This document shows positions 1 through 9,391 of a stretch of DNA of 64,000 nucleotides, piece after piece. The stretch is from Rhodoferax sp. (GTDB taxonomy: Bacteria; Pseudomonadota; Gammaproteobacteria; Burkholderiales; Burkholderiaceae_C), in NCBI RefSeq assembly GCF_018780565.1, contig NZ_JADMJN010000010.1, forward strand, positions 62,001 through 126,000, written 5' to 3'. The stretch's first letter is position 1; each line of letters opens with the position of its first letter. The notes under the pieces are model-generated. The model worked only from the letters and a program-made list of their open reading frames with translations, was not told where the DNA came from and ran no database searches. The translations under genes were made by a program, and so were the position numbers.

Positions 1-3000
1 GATTTGTTGTCGGCCAACACGATATTTCGACCAGACGCAATACGAATGTCGCCGGTTCCAGTGCGCATCAGTTTGCCAGCGGCAAGTGTCACGTCGGTGC
101 TACCCGCTTTCACCGCCAACGGATCGGCGGCCGTGCTGTCGGCGCCTGCGATCAGGCGGTAGGACCATGACGGACCACCCAGCAACATAGCAGGACCACT
201 GACCTTGGGGGTAGACGCATCGTTGTCGTGGTCGTATAGACCGCTTGTGGTCGCCACATCAAAACCGTCTGACAGATTGCTCTTGATGAACAGGTTACCC
301 GTCGCGCGGAGTGTCAGCACACCCGGATTTCCGCCCGCGCGACGGGTCGCCAGATTCCAGTCGGTGGCCGCCGTGCCAGTACCCAATGTCAGGTCGCCAG
401 TAGAACGCACTTCCACGCCGGAGAGGATGTCGAAAGCAGTGGATGCACTCAAGTTGCTGATGATGCTGCTGTGATTGGTCGCAAACGCGTCGTTGTCGGT
501 GCTGATAGTGGCCAGCGACAGCGTCGTGCCGGCGCTGGCGCCGGTCACAGTCAACGTCGTTTTCCCGCTATACACCTTGACCGCTTCCACCGCCACTGAA
601 CTTGCACCTGTCACCGTGCTTTGCAGCGCGCTCACCGCCACGTCGGTATCGCCATTGATTCGCGGCGCACGCAACAGCACTTTGCCGCCCTCGCCACCAC
701 GGCCACCCGCCACATTCAGCGCGCTCCCTGCAGCCAGATTGAGGCTGCCATCGCTGGTGCCAATCTCGATGCGGCCGCCTGTCTTTTCAGCCCCGGTCGA
801 GACGGCGTCAAGCGTCGCGCCCGCCATGAGGTTCACGTCGTCTTTCGCGAACAGCGCGATGCGCCCGCCACCCTCGCCCGAGGCGTTGAGTTGACCTGCC
901 ACGTCAAGCCGGCCACTGTCGACTGCAACGTGGATCGCTTTAGCCTGCACCGTATCGGTAGCCGCCACACTCACGTTGTCATCGCGCACGCGCAGCTGAC
1001 GTTCAAAATCAAAGCCACCGCTGTTGAGTGCCGCATTGAGCGCCGAGAAGCTGGCGAGTTTTTTCACATCAACGTCGATCCGCGCGCCGTCCCCGCGTTT
1101 GCCCTCTGCGTCCGCAGTAGACACGCCTTGCACGCTGCCGTCGGCGAGCGTGACCGTACCGTTGACCGCACTGAACATCAGTGTGCCCGCATCACCGCCA
1201 GGTGCAGCTGACACATCCACTCTCGCCCCCGCGGCAATACCCACATTGCCAGCGTCACTCACGAACTCGGCCTTGCCTGCCATGGCAGCGCGGCTCACGT
1301 CAAAGAACTGCACGGTACGTCCGGCGACATCGACCACGGCATCCGCGCCAAGTCTGACATCGCCGCTGCTGGCCGTGAGCTTGACACTACCCGACGGCAG
1401 CACTGCCTGGGCGTTGAAATCCACACTGGTGCCAGCGAGTGCCCATTTCGCGCCAAGCGCGGTGGCCGACACCAGCGCCCGGTCAGCCGTTTGCTGACTC
1501 ACGGTAAGCATGCCGGTGCTGGTCAGCGTTTGATCTGACTTGACGCCGCCGCTGATGCGCGCGACCTTGATCGCAGTTGGCGCGTAAATGGTGGTGTTTG
1601 CAGTCTTGCCGGCGTTTGCACCGACGCCTGCACCCTCGCCAACCATCTCATTGGCAGTGATGCTCACATTGCTGTAGCCCTTGATCGCCTTGTCGCCTTT
1701 GTCCAAGGTGAGCGTGTCGGCAACAATCGCTAACGCGCCATTGCCCATTGTGCCGCCAGCAACAAAATTCACCGACGATGGGTTGGTGACTGTGAGGTTT
1801 TTCGCACGCAGGTTAGCCGTCTTGCCGCTGTTGTCCAGCCCGGCCAGCCCGGCACCTTGCAAGGTAAGGTTTTGCAGTGTCGGCTTGCCACTGGCGTCGA
1901 CGCCGCCGACCTTGACATCGCCGTAAAGATCGAACGTGCTGTAGCTGGTCAGCGCCAGGCTCTTGAGACTGTTCAAACCATCCAGACCGGCCTGCCCGTA
2001 GGTGATACCCTCGCTGCCTGATGGGGCCGCTCCGAAGTTGACACGCGTCGCGCCCACCGCCAGATTCCCCGCTACGGTTACACCGTTTTTACTGAACTCG
2101 GCCACGCCCTTAAATGCGTTTTCCTGGGTCGCATCCAGCGTTATGGAATCAGCTGCACGAACCAGACTGCTTGCGTCGCCGACGAGTGTGCCCTGGGTGC
2201 GATCTGGACTGCCGCTGCGCTCAAACGTGGCGTTCGTGGAAGCCGCGCGCATCAGCGCACCATTTCCCGCCGTGGTGTAGCGCCCGGCATCACCTGCGTC
2301 GCCCTGCGCGTCGATCACGCTACCCGATCTGAGAGTGAGGGTTTTTGTAGCCGCAAGAATAACCTCGGGAGCCTTCAAGGCATGGACAGTGTCGTTGGCA
2401 AGCGTCAGTGATTCTGCGTCGACCTTCAAGGTCGTGGTAACAGCAGTCGTTGCACCGTCGATGACAGCGCTGCGCGTACCGCCAATGAACAGGCTTTGCG
2501 CACCCAGGGCATTGAGCTTGTCCACATCAATTTGCGTCGCGGTCGGGTCAATGCCAGACGGCGAGCCACTGGTAATTGCCAGCTTCAGTGCGCTGATATC
2601 CACTGCCGCGCCGCGGCCGCCGCTGCTCGCGCCCAGGTTGTAGCTGGCATCAAGTTTCAGGCTGTCTCTGTCCGTGCCAGTGGTGGCAATCGACAACAGA
2701 CCCGCATCCTGCGGCCTGTTTTTTCCATCAACAAAGAAATCTGAGGCACGGGTGAGCGTGAACTCCGACCGTGCGCGCACCTGGTCGCGGGTGAGCACCT
2801 CAATGCCAGTCCAACTCGCGTCTTTTGGTGCGTTAGCGCGGCTGTCAGTGACGTAGCCGGCGGCAATGCGTACACCGTCCTGGCGGCTATAGGCCTGCCC
2901 TGGCAGCAGGTCCTTGATGCCGGTGTTGAGTTTGACCGCATATGCCCCTGGCAGCAGAGCATAGTGCGCGGGCAACAAGGTGTACACACCATCGGCCAGG

Positions 3001-6000
3001 CCTGGAACGCCCGACAGATACACCGCTTGGCCGCTCGCTCGGTCAAAGCTCTCCTGCACGTCGCGGGCGGCAAAGCCGCTTGCATAACCCGGCAGGACGG
3101 CATAGGTATTCTTGTCAGCGAGGATATCTCTCGAGCCGCCCGGACCGACCGTAAATTCGTAGGCCTGCAAGTCACCGCCGCCGGCCAGGTCAATCTTCGA
3201 GCCGGCCTGCATATTGATCGACGAGCCCGAGGTGCGAATCGATTTTTCGGGCAAAGATTTTATTTCAATTTTGGTGCCGCCCGCGTCATAGAGCCAAGTG
3301 CTCCCGTTCTCTACTTTGCCGAACGGCGTGAGGCTACCCGGTGCGGCGGCGACCGAGGTCAGACTGCCATCCTTGAAAACCAGACTGTTGCTTGCCTGCA
3401 AGTCAATCTGCCCAAAAGGCGCCCACAAACTGCCGCCTTGCACAATGTCCTGCGCTTTCACAGTGACACTGCCCAGTGCCGACAGCGGTTGTACCGGTGC
3501 GCTGGCATCGTGGGAAAACTCGACCGTGTGGCCTGCCGCGTCTATGCTAAAGGCGCTGTAAGTTGCTGGCGCGACCAGCGCACCATGTATCAAGAGGTCC
3601 GCAGCCACTTTGAGTGCACCGAGGGGCTGCGCCTGGGAGGGCGTGCTCACGCCGGCCAGCCGTACTTCCTGCACGCCAGTGAGTTCGGCCCGCGCCATGC
3701 CGGTAAATGTTTGATTGCCCGCCAATTCCAGTAACTGGGCATCGGCCTTGAAGGTACCGCTGCCAGATACAGGCACGTTCACAACCGCCTGACGTTCCTC
3801 GTCGAAATTCCCGAGACGCACGGTGTGTGCGTGCACCGTCGACTCACCACCGGCGGTTTCAAGGCGGGGCGCGTCCAGCTGAATTTCCTTCAGCAACTGC
3901 GCACGCCCAGCGCCCATGTTCAAGTCATTTTCCAGCCGAATTGCGTAGCGACTTTTCAGCGCTATACGCTCAAACCCTGCTGTTTCCAATGCCTGTGCGC
4001 TCACTTTGGCCTGCGCGGCCAGGCCTGTGGATGGCCCTGCACCGGGGCTCAACCCGGTGGCCTGCGGCGCGACAGTCTGGGCAACGCTCAGCACCCGCTC
4101 CACCGGCGAAATGACGCCATTGACCAAGTCGTCACCCAAGACATAGCGCAAGTTGAAGCTGCCCCCACGGTTCGACGCGCCACCGGCCTGTGCCTGCAGT
4201 GTGCCGTCGAGCAGCAGGCCATCGTGCGCCGTGATGTTGACCGTGCCGGCATCACTGCCCACCATACGCCCGACACCGCCTGCTTCATTGAGCACATTCA
4301 GGCTCACAGGCGCTGCACCGCTCACCGTCACCCGTGAATTCGCTTCAGTTACCACATAGCCTAGCTGTGCATTTAAATTCACGGTGCCACCTGCCAGCAC
4401 CTCACCAATTTGCCCGCCTTTGTTGTCAGCATAGGTGCGCACTGCACCGGCTGCATCAAGTACCGCCTGCTGCCCAAGCCAGATCGCACTGCGCTGTTCC
4501 TGACCTTCCTCGGGAACCACTGGCGTGAGGTTTGCCGAGATAGTGCCGCCCGCTGCGTGCACCTGCCCTTGAATTTCGATTCGGCTACCTGCATTGAGGG
4601 TGATTGCGGCGCGATCATCCGCCAGAATCTGCGCGCCGGCTTCCAGCAATACATTGCCCAGCAGGGCACCATCAGCGCTCAAAGTAAGGTTGGCCGTCTG
4701 GCGGCTACGGTCGTCACGCTTTTCCTTGCGGGTGAAATTTTCGATGTGGCTACCGGTCTGCTGCAACTGAAATCCTGGCTGGAATTCCAGACTCTCCACC
4801 GTCGGTTTCAGTACCGCTCCGGCCTTCACGGTGACGCCATCGCGCCCGCTGAGTTTGAAGTTGGCAAAGCCACCGCGCGCCACGAAGTCCGCATCCAGAT
4901 TGAGTGCTGTTGCATCCGGCGTGCCACCAATCTGGATTTTCCCAGTATTGATGGTGAGCGTGCCTCCTTTGCCCGGCGCTTGGCCGCGCACATCGCCGCC
5001 CAGCCGCACCGCTGCCGTATGCGTGCCAGCGGTCGATGCGGTGGCACCCGCTTCCAGCGTGACATTGCCACCGTTGCCGTTGGTGAGCTTGCCATCCGGC
5101 TTGACACGACCGCCGCCGGTCACGTCAAGCAGGGTATCGTCACCCAGATTCACATCGCCGACCGCCGAGAGGGTAATGGAGCCGCCATTGACCAGCATTG
5201 CGTCAGGCGAACGCCCTGTTGCCGTCGGCAGGTCGTTCGCCCATCCACCACGCGCGGACAGCGATACGCCGTCAGCGACCGTCACATCTAGTGGTACGGT
5301 GGAGGGATCAACGGTATTGGTGCGGGCGTTGAAGCTCAAGCTCCCCGCTGCACCCTGAATATCGGCATTGATCAGAATTCCTTTGGCGGTAATCGCCACG
5401 CTGCCACCCTGCGGCGTGCGCAGCGCCTCGCGCACAACCGCCGCCTGGTTGCTGAACACCTGCAAATTCGCGACCTTGTCCTTGCCCAGCAGTGCCGGGT
5501 TGATCGCAATCGTGTCTTTCAGCCCGGCCGGCAAAATATCGCCCAAACCGAAACCGGCCGGTAGCGTGGCGGCCGTGCTGGTAAGGTCAACCCGTTGATT
5601 GAGCTTATAGTCACCTGCCACAGCATCCGTGCCCAGCCTCAAGGTCGCGCCGGCGGGGAGGATGCCACTCTCACGCTGCAATTCACCTACTGTGGTTCGG
5701 CCTTGAACAGCCGCTTGCAGCACAGTCGGCCCCATGCCAATCACATTCAGAACACCCGCGTTCTTGCCCTCCCTGTAACCGGCGTCATAGCGATAACTCT
5801 GCGGCAAGTCGATCACTTCTTTCTGGTTCCAGCGTCCGTAGTCAATCACGTAGCGGGTGGCGATGCCGTTGTAGCGCGTCTCGGCACTGGCGTCGGCGAT
5901 ATCGGTCAGCGCCGCGCCAGAGAACAGCAGGGTGGTTTTTACGGTGCCCGGGGTGTATCGCAGACTGCCGCCGGACAGATCAATGACTGCGCCCGATTCA

Positions 6001-7697
6001 AGAATGGCCTCGCCTTGTGAACGGATGGTGACGGTGCCGCCCGCCGTCGAGCGCTCGGCCACAGTACGTTCAAGCCGCCCCTGGTAACTCTCCAGACTGT
6101 CCTTTGCAATCAAGGTGGACTTGCCCGCATTGGCATTGGCCAGCGCTCGGTTGACATCGACGTAGACTTTTTCGCTGCGTAGCGGCCCGACGCGATTGAT
6201 GGGCGAATCCTTCAGTTCGTCGCCACGCAGTTCAACCTCTACGCTGTTACGCGCTACGGAGACCTGCACATTCTCAAGACCGGCCACGTTGATGCGTGCC
6301 CCATCGGCAATGTGAATACGCGCAACGCTTGAGATAGGAGACGCTGCAATCCTGAACGGGTCGCCAGCCCCCCCCATCAAGCCGGGATTGTCCATCGCGA
6401 TGAAATTGACTTCCCCCGACGGTGCGTCAATTACCGCACCGCTGGCCATGCGCACGTCCTGACCCAATATCAGCACCTGCGATTTATTGGCAAGTCCGGC
6501 AAGAGTCGCCCTGTCCAGCTTGCCGGTGTCGTCCACCGGGTCGAGAGTGCCTGTCATGTCCGTCACCTCCGGCAGTACCTCAGTGCGGCTGCCTTCAGCC
6601 AGCGTCACCCGCCCACCGCGATCCGACTGGGCGTTGTTCACCGCACGATCCTTTGCCAGCAGATACACGGAGCCATTCGCCACCACCGAGGTGGTCGCAC
6701 GGGCGATGCCCTGTTGGTTGACCGCGTAGCCGACCATGGTGACGTTGCCGCGCGCGGCGGTAAGCTCTCCCAGGTTTGTCGCGTGGCCCAGCTTGTCAGT
6801 AGCGGGGTCCGTCAGTGCGACGGTCTTACCAGCGAGCACGCCGTCCTTCACACTGGCGTTGGGCGTAACGAAATCATTCAACCCGGCCGGACTGTCTACC
6901 TCGACCAGCAGGCCGCGCACGTTGGCATCCTGCCCCGATGCCGAGCGCAGATACACCTTGGTGCCCGCCGCCGCAATCACCTGCCCGTCAGGCGCTTCGA
7001 CCACTCCCTTGTTGACCACCGTGGGCGCGATGAGCATCACCCTGCCCTGACTGCCTGCCGTGATGCGTGCGCCTTCGAACACCTTGATGAAGCCGCCCGT
7101 GCCTGAGAACTGCGGCGTCAACGTGTTGTTGGTCAGAAAAGATTTGAGAATGAAATCGTTGTCAATATCCAGGCTGCTAGCGGTGAAGCTATTCAGATTG
7201 ACCTGCGATCCACCCATAAAAGCAATGCCATTGGTGTTCACGAGGATCACATTCGCTTTTTGTCCTGCGCCCTGGGTAATGCTGCCCGCGATCACGCTGG
7301 GGTTGTTGTCCCAAATACGGTTGAGCGAGGTGAAGCTTGCACCCGCCACCAGATTACCCGAGCTATCCACCTGACGGAACTGCACATTGTTGCCAGCACT
7401 GAGGTTAAAGCTTTGCCAGTTGAGGATGGACTTGTTGCCAACCTGGTTGACGAATGCCTGATTGCCGTTGACTTGGTAGCCCGCTTGCCCATAGGTTACA
7501 AAATTCGGAATTGCCCCACCGGTGCTGGCCACCGGTATTTCTGCCTGTGCCACATTGGCCAACACCACGCTTGCGATGAGCGCGCCGACCAACACCGAAC
7601 TGCTTGCAGCCTTACCCCGCCCACGCGCAATTTCCGCCAGCGGCACCAGCATGCCTGCGGTCGTGTTGAATACCAGTCGATAACAATTGCGATTCAT
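1..7697 (-). CDS. TpsA exoprotein, filamentous haemagglutinin-like (partial, C-terminus outside window)
   Basis: This is the secreted partner of a two-partner (type Vb) secretion system, a giant beta-helical surface protein of the FHA/haemolysin-adhesin class. The frame is open from the ATG at 7697 to the left edge, at least 2565 codons, and the C-terminus is missing. The start (MNRNCYRLVFN...) is an extended signal peptide region with a likely cleavage after AQA at about residue 52. A TPS secretion domain follows, with NTNGI at about residues 154-158 in place of the usual NPNGI. The remainder is Gly/Ala/Asn/Thr-rich, as expected for beta-helix repeats. A GGAGA ribosome site precedes the ATG, and the TpsB gene ends 19 bases upstream, so the two are co-transcribed. 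The bound target is unknown. The long plus-strand ORFs in this region are antisense shadows. Confidence 0.9.
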   Translation of the reverse strand, partial: MNRNCYRLVFNTTAGMLVPLAEIARGRGKAASSSVLVGALIASVVLANVAQAEIPVASTGGAIPNFVTYGQAGYQVNGNQAFVNQVGNKSILNWQSFNLSAGNNVQFRQVDSSGNLVAGASFTSLNRIWDNNPSVIAGSITQGAGQKANVILVNTNGIAFMGGSQVNLNSFTASSLDIDNDFILKSFLTNNTLTPQFSGTGGFIKVFEGARITAGSQGRVMLIAPTVVNKGVVEAPDGQVIAAAGTKVYLRSASGQDANVRGLLVEVDSPAGLNDFVTPNASVKDGVLAGKTVALTDPATDKLGHATNLGELTAARGNVTMVGYAVNQQGIARATTSVVANGSVYLLAKDRAVNNAQSDRGGRVTLAEGSRTEVLPEVTDMTGTLDPVDDTGKLDRATLAGLANKSQVLILGQDVRMASGAVIDAPSGEVNFIAMDNPGLMGGAGDPFRIAASPISSVARIHIADGARINVAGLENVQVSVARNSVEVELRGDELKDSPINRVGPLRSEKVYVDVNRALANANAGKSTLIAKDSLESYQGRLERTVAERSTAGGTVTIRSQGEAILESGAVIDLSGGSLRYTPGTVKTTLLFSGAALTDIADASAETRYNGIATRYVIDYGRWNQKEVIDLPQSYRYDAGYREGKNAGVLNVIGMGPTVLQAAVQGRTTVGELQRESGILPAGATLRLGTDAVAGDYKLNQRVDLTSTAATLPAGFGLGDILPAGLKDTIAINPALLGKDKVANLQVFSNQAAVVREALRTPQGGSVAITAKGILINADIQGAAGSLSFNARTNTVDPSTVPLDVTVADGVSLSARGGWANDLPTATGRSPDAMLVNGGSITLSAVGDVNLGDDTLLDVTGGGRVKPDGKLTNGNGGNVTLEAGATASTAGTHTAAVRLGGDVRGQAPGKGGTLTINTGKIQIGGTPDATALNLDADFVARGGFANFKLSGRDGVTVKAGAVLKPTVESLEFQPGFQLQQTGSHIENFTRKEKRDDRSRQTANLTLSADGALLGNVLLEAGAQILADDRAAITLNAGSRIEIQGQVHAAGGTISANLTPVVPEEGQEQRSAIWLGQQAVLDAAGAVRTYADNKGGQIGEVLAGGTVNLNAQLGYVVTEANSRVTVSGAAPVSLNVLNEAGGVGRMVGSDAGTVNITAHDGLLLDGTLQAQAGGASNRGGSFNLRYVLGDDLVNGVISPVERVLSVAQTVAPQATGLSPGAGPSTGLAAQAKVSAQALETAGFERIALKSRYAIRLENDLNMGAGRAQLLKEIQLDAPRLETAGGESTVHAHTVRLGNFDEERQAVVNVPVSGSGTFKADAQLLELAGNQTFTGMARAELTGVQEVRLAGVSTPSQAQPLGALKVAADLLIHGALVAPATYSAFSIDAAGHTVEFSHDASAPVQPLSALGSVTVKAQDIVQGGSLWAPFGQIDLQASNSLVFKDGSLTSVAAAPGSLTPFGKVENGSTWLYDAGGTKIEIKSLPEKSIRTSGSSINMQAGSKIDLAGGGDLQAYEFTVGPGGSRDILADKNTYAVLPGYASGFAARDVQESFDRASGQAVYLSGVPGLADGVYTLLPAHYALLPGAYAVKLNTGIKDLLPGQAYSRQDGVRIAAGYVTDSRANAPKDASWTGIEVLTRDQVRARSEFTLTRASDFFVDGKNRPQDAGLLSIATTGTDRDSLKLDASYNLGASSGGRGAAVDISALKLAITSGSPSGIDPTATQIDVDKLNALGAQSLFIGGTRSAVIDGATTAVTTTLKVDAESLTLANDTVHALKAPEVILAATKTLTLRSGSVIDAQGDAGDAGRYTTAGNGALMRAASTNATFERSGSPDRTQGTLVGDASSLVRAADSITLDATQENAFKGVAEFSKNGVTVAGNLAVGATRVNFGAAPSGSEGITYGQAGLDGLNSLKSLALTSYSTFDLYGDVKVGGVDASGKPTLQNLTLQGAGLAGLDNSGKTANLRAKNLTVTNPSSVNFVAGGTMGNGALAIVADTLTLDKGDKAIKGYSNVSITANEMVGEGAGVGANAGKTANTTIYAPTAIKVARISGGVKSDQTLTSTGMLTVSQQTADRALVSATALGAKWALAGTSVDFNAQAVLPSGSVKLTASSGDVRLGADAVVDVAGRTVQFFDVSRAAMAGKAEFVSDAGNVGIAAGARVDVSAAPGGDAGTLMFSAVNGTVTLADGSVQGVSTADAEGKRGDGARIDVDVKKLASFSALNAALNSGGFDFERQLRVRDDNVSVAATDTVQAKAIHVAVDSGRLDVAGQLNASGEGGGRIALFAKDDVNLMAGATLDAVSTGAEKTGGRIEIGTSDGSLNLAAGSALNVAGGRGGEGGKVLLRAPRINGDTDVAVSALQSTVTGASSVAVEAVKVYSGKTTLTVTGASAGTTLSLATISTDNDAFATNHSSIISNLSASTAFDILSGVEVRSTGDLTLGTGTAATDWNLATRRAGGNPGVLTLRATGNLFIKSNLSDGFDVATTSGLYDHDNDASTPKVSGPAMLLGGPSWSYRLIAGADSTAADPLAVKAGSTDVTLAAGKLMRTGTGDIRIASGRNIVLADNK

Positions 7698-7716
7698 ACC
7701 GTTCTCCAGATTCCGT

Positions 7717-9279
7717 TCACCACTCGTAGCCCAATTTGAAATACACGCGGCTGTCGCCCTGTTTGGTGTTACCCAATTCATTCAGCGCCACCGCCCAATC
7801 CACTGCCGCCGATATGCCACGCCAACCCTTGATGCGCAAGCCCAACCCGGCACCCGCCAGGGTGAAGTGATCGTCCGCGGTGATGGGGGAGAGCACATTC
7901 ACCGTGCCCGCATCGGCAAACGCCACCATGCGCGCCTCCTCCAGCGAATCACTCAGGCGTTTGGCAAAATTGGGGGTGCTCGCCTCCAGGCTGACGGCGA
8001 TGCCGGTATCACCCGATGCGGCAGATTCAAGGTAACCACGCACCGTATCCACACCGCCAATGGTGAATTGCTCGTTTGAGATCAATGGCTGTGGGGACAG
8101 CTGCCAGGTGGTTCGCGCATTGACGCCCCAGCCGCTGGCAAAGGTATCGCTGTGCGATGCGTTGCCGCGCAAATAGGCATAGCCCGAGCGACCCTTGAAA
8201 CGCTTGTCGGCAAACTGCTGCTCTTCGCCTACCAGCCCGCGCAAGTGAAAGTTGAAAGCCATGCCCAGCTTGGTGCTGCGGCCCTCACCCAGCCAAGTAC
8301 CGTCCCATCCCAAGGTGAATGGCATGTAGGTAATAGGCGTATTGAAGCCACCACTGCCGATCAAATTCACTGCCTGGGTAAAGTCCTTGTAGTCCACACC
8401 CGCCGTGGCAGTGTGGAAAAAGCCACTGTCACCACGCAGCGGCCGGATGTAACGCGCGCCAAGAATTACCCCCTTGCCGACAACGTTCAGCGTGCCCAGC
8501 GCGGCCACATCGGAATCTGACTTGACGCCGTAGAACGCCAGGTAGTTGCCAGACGCCAGTGGCCAGGTGTAGTTGAGCGACAGCACGCGGCTCTCATTGG
8601 GATTTTCAGGCACGGTCTGCATGGTCAAACCCAGGCTGTGCTGCTTGTCCCACAGGTTGTCATAACGCAGACTGGCGCTGAGGTGGGTAGGCGTGGTGTC
8701 CTGGCTGTAGCGGTTGTTGACCTCCACGCTGCCATGCAGCGGCAACTTGTCTTCCACCTTCAAATCCACTTCCACCGTGCCCGGTGTCCTGCCTGGACGC
8801 AGCACAGGCGTTATCCGGCGGTCGCCACTGCGATTCAGCGCGGCCAGCTCTTCCTGCATCTGCGGAAAATTCGGAACCTTGCCTTCGGCCAGTTCGGGTG
8901 CACCCGCCTTGATGGCGCCCAGGCTGAAATAGCGCGATTCCACCACGCGCAGCCGGTCCACCGCGGCTTCAGTCACCGCTAGCTTGACCACACCACCATC
9001 CACCTTTTGCTGCGGAATGCTCACCAGCACAGTCAGGTAGCCAGCACCGTGGTAGGCCTTCTCCAGTTCTTCGCGCGCGCGCTCCACGTCGGCCAGTGTC
9101 TTCCTTTCGCCGAGGTGCGGGTACACCGCTTTTTCGACCACGGTGACCGGCAACAGCGTCGCGCCCTCCACCCGGTATTCGAAAACATCAAAAGCGGCCT
9201 CCTGCGCGTGAGCCGCACCCAAGCCGTTCACGCCCATTCCGGCCAGCACCACCAACAGCTTCCACAACGTCTTATTCAT
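7717..9279 (-). CDS. TpsB outer-membrane transporter (FhaC/ShlB family)
   Basis: This is an Omp85-superfamily channel that recognises the TPS domain of its partner in the periplasm and threads it across the outer membrane. The 520-residue product has a signal peptide ending near AHA at residue 25, a POTRA region at about 30-190, and a C-terminal beta-barrel that ends in an aromatic residue (GYEW). The diagnostic VRGY motif sits at residues 413-416. Length and order match FhaC/ShlB proteins. It lies directly upstream of the TpsA gene. Its start codon is only about 40 bases from the strong terminator hairpins of the preceding gene, so the position of its promoter is unclear. Confidence 0.93.
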   Translation of the reverse strand: MNKTLWKLLVVLAGMGVNGLGAAHAQEAAFDVFEYRVEGATLLPVTVVEKAVYPHLGERKTLADVERAREELEKAYHGAGYLTVLVSIPQQKVDGGVVKLAVTEAAVDRLRVVESRYFSLGAIKAGAPELAEGKVPNFPQMQEELAALNRSGDRRITPVLRPGRTPGTVEVDLKVEDKLPLHGSVEVNNRYSQDTTPTHLSASLRYDNLWDKQHSLGLTMQTVPENPNESRVLSLNYTWPLASGNYLAFYGVKSDSDVAALGTLNVVGKGVILGARYIRPLRGDSGFFHTATAGVDYKDFTQAVNLIGSGGFNTPITYMPFTLGWDGTWLGEGRSTKLGMAFNFHLRGLVGEEQQFADKRFKGRSGYAYLRGNASHSDTFASGWGVNARTTWQLSPQPLISNEQFTIGGVDTVRGYLESAASGDTGIAVSLEASTPNFAKRLSDSLEEARMVAFADAGTVNVLSPITADDHFTLAGAGLGLRIKGWRGISAAVDWAVALNELGNTKQGDSRVYFKLGYEW

Positions 9280-9318
9280 CGTTCATCACATCAAGAATCA
9301 TCTGAAAAAATGCAAAAT

Positions 9319-9342
9319 GGGACAGCCCCGAAGGACTGTCCC
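9319..9342 (-). terminator. Rho-independent terminator with UUCG loop
   Basis: On the minus strand a 10-bp stem (GGGACAGTCC pairing with GGGCTGTCCC, one T-G wobble) closes a TTCG tetraloop and is followed by ATTTTGCATTTTTT. It lies downstream of the exported-protein gene ending at 9392 and is the classic shape of an intrinsic terminator. It is the second of two hairpins in a row and ends about 40 bases before the tpsB start. Confidence 0.8.
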
Positions 9343-9354
9343 GAACACGTTGCA

Positions 9355-9377
9355 ACGGGCGGCCTTGCGCCGCCCGT
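9355..9377 (-). terminator. GC-rich hairpin, first of a tandem pair
   Basis: This is a perfect 9-bp stem (ACGGGCGGC with GCCGCCCGT) and a 5-base loop, 15 bases after the stop codon at 9392. It has no T tract of its own. It may protect the 3' end of the mRNA or back up the terminator at 9319-9342. Confidence 0.6.
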
Positions 9378-9391
9378 AAGTCCGATACTTA

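Noticed and set aside
205..7374. Many plus-strand open frames of 60-200 codons
   Set aside because: They lie antisense to the TpsA frame, which is open for its whole length with a signal peptide and TPS domain. Their compositions are typical of shadows and they lack ribosome sites.
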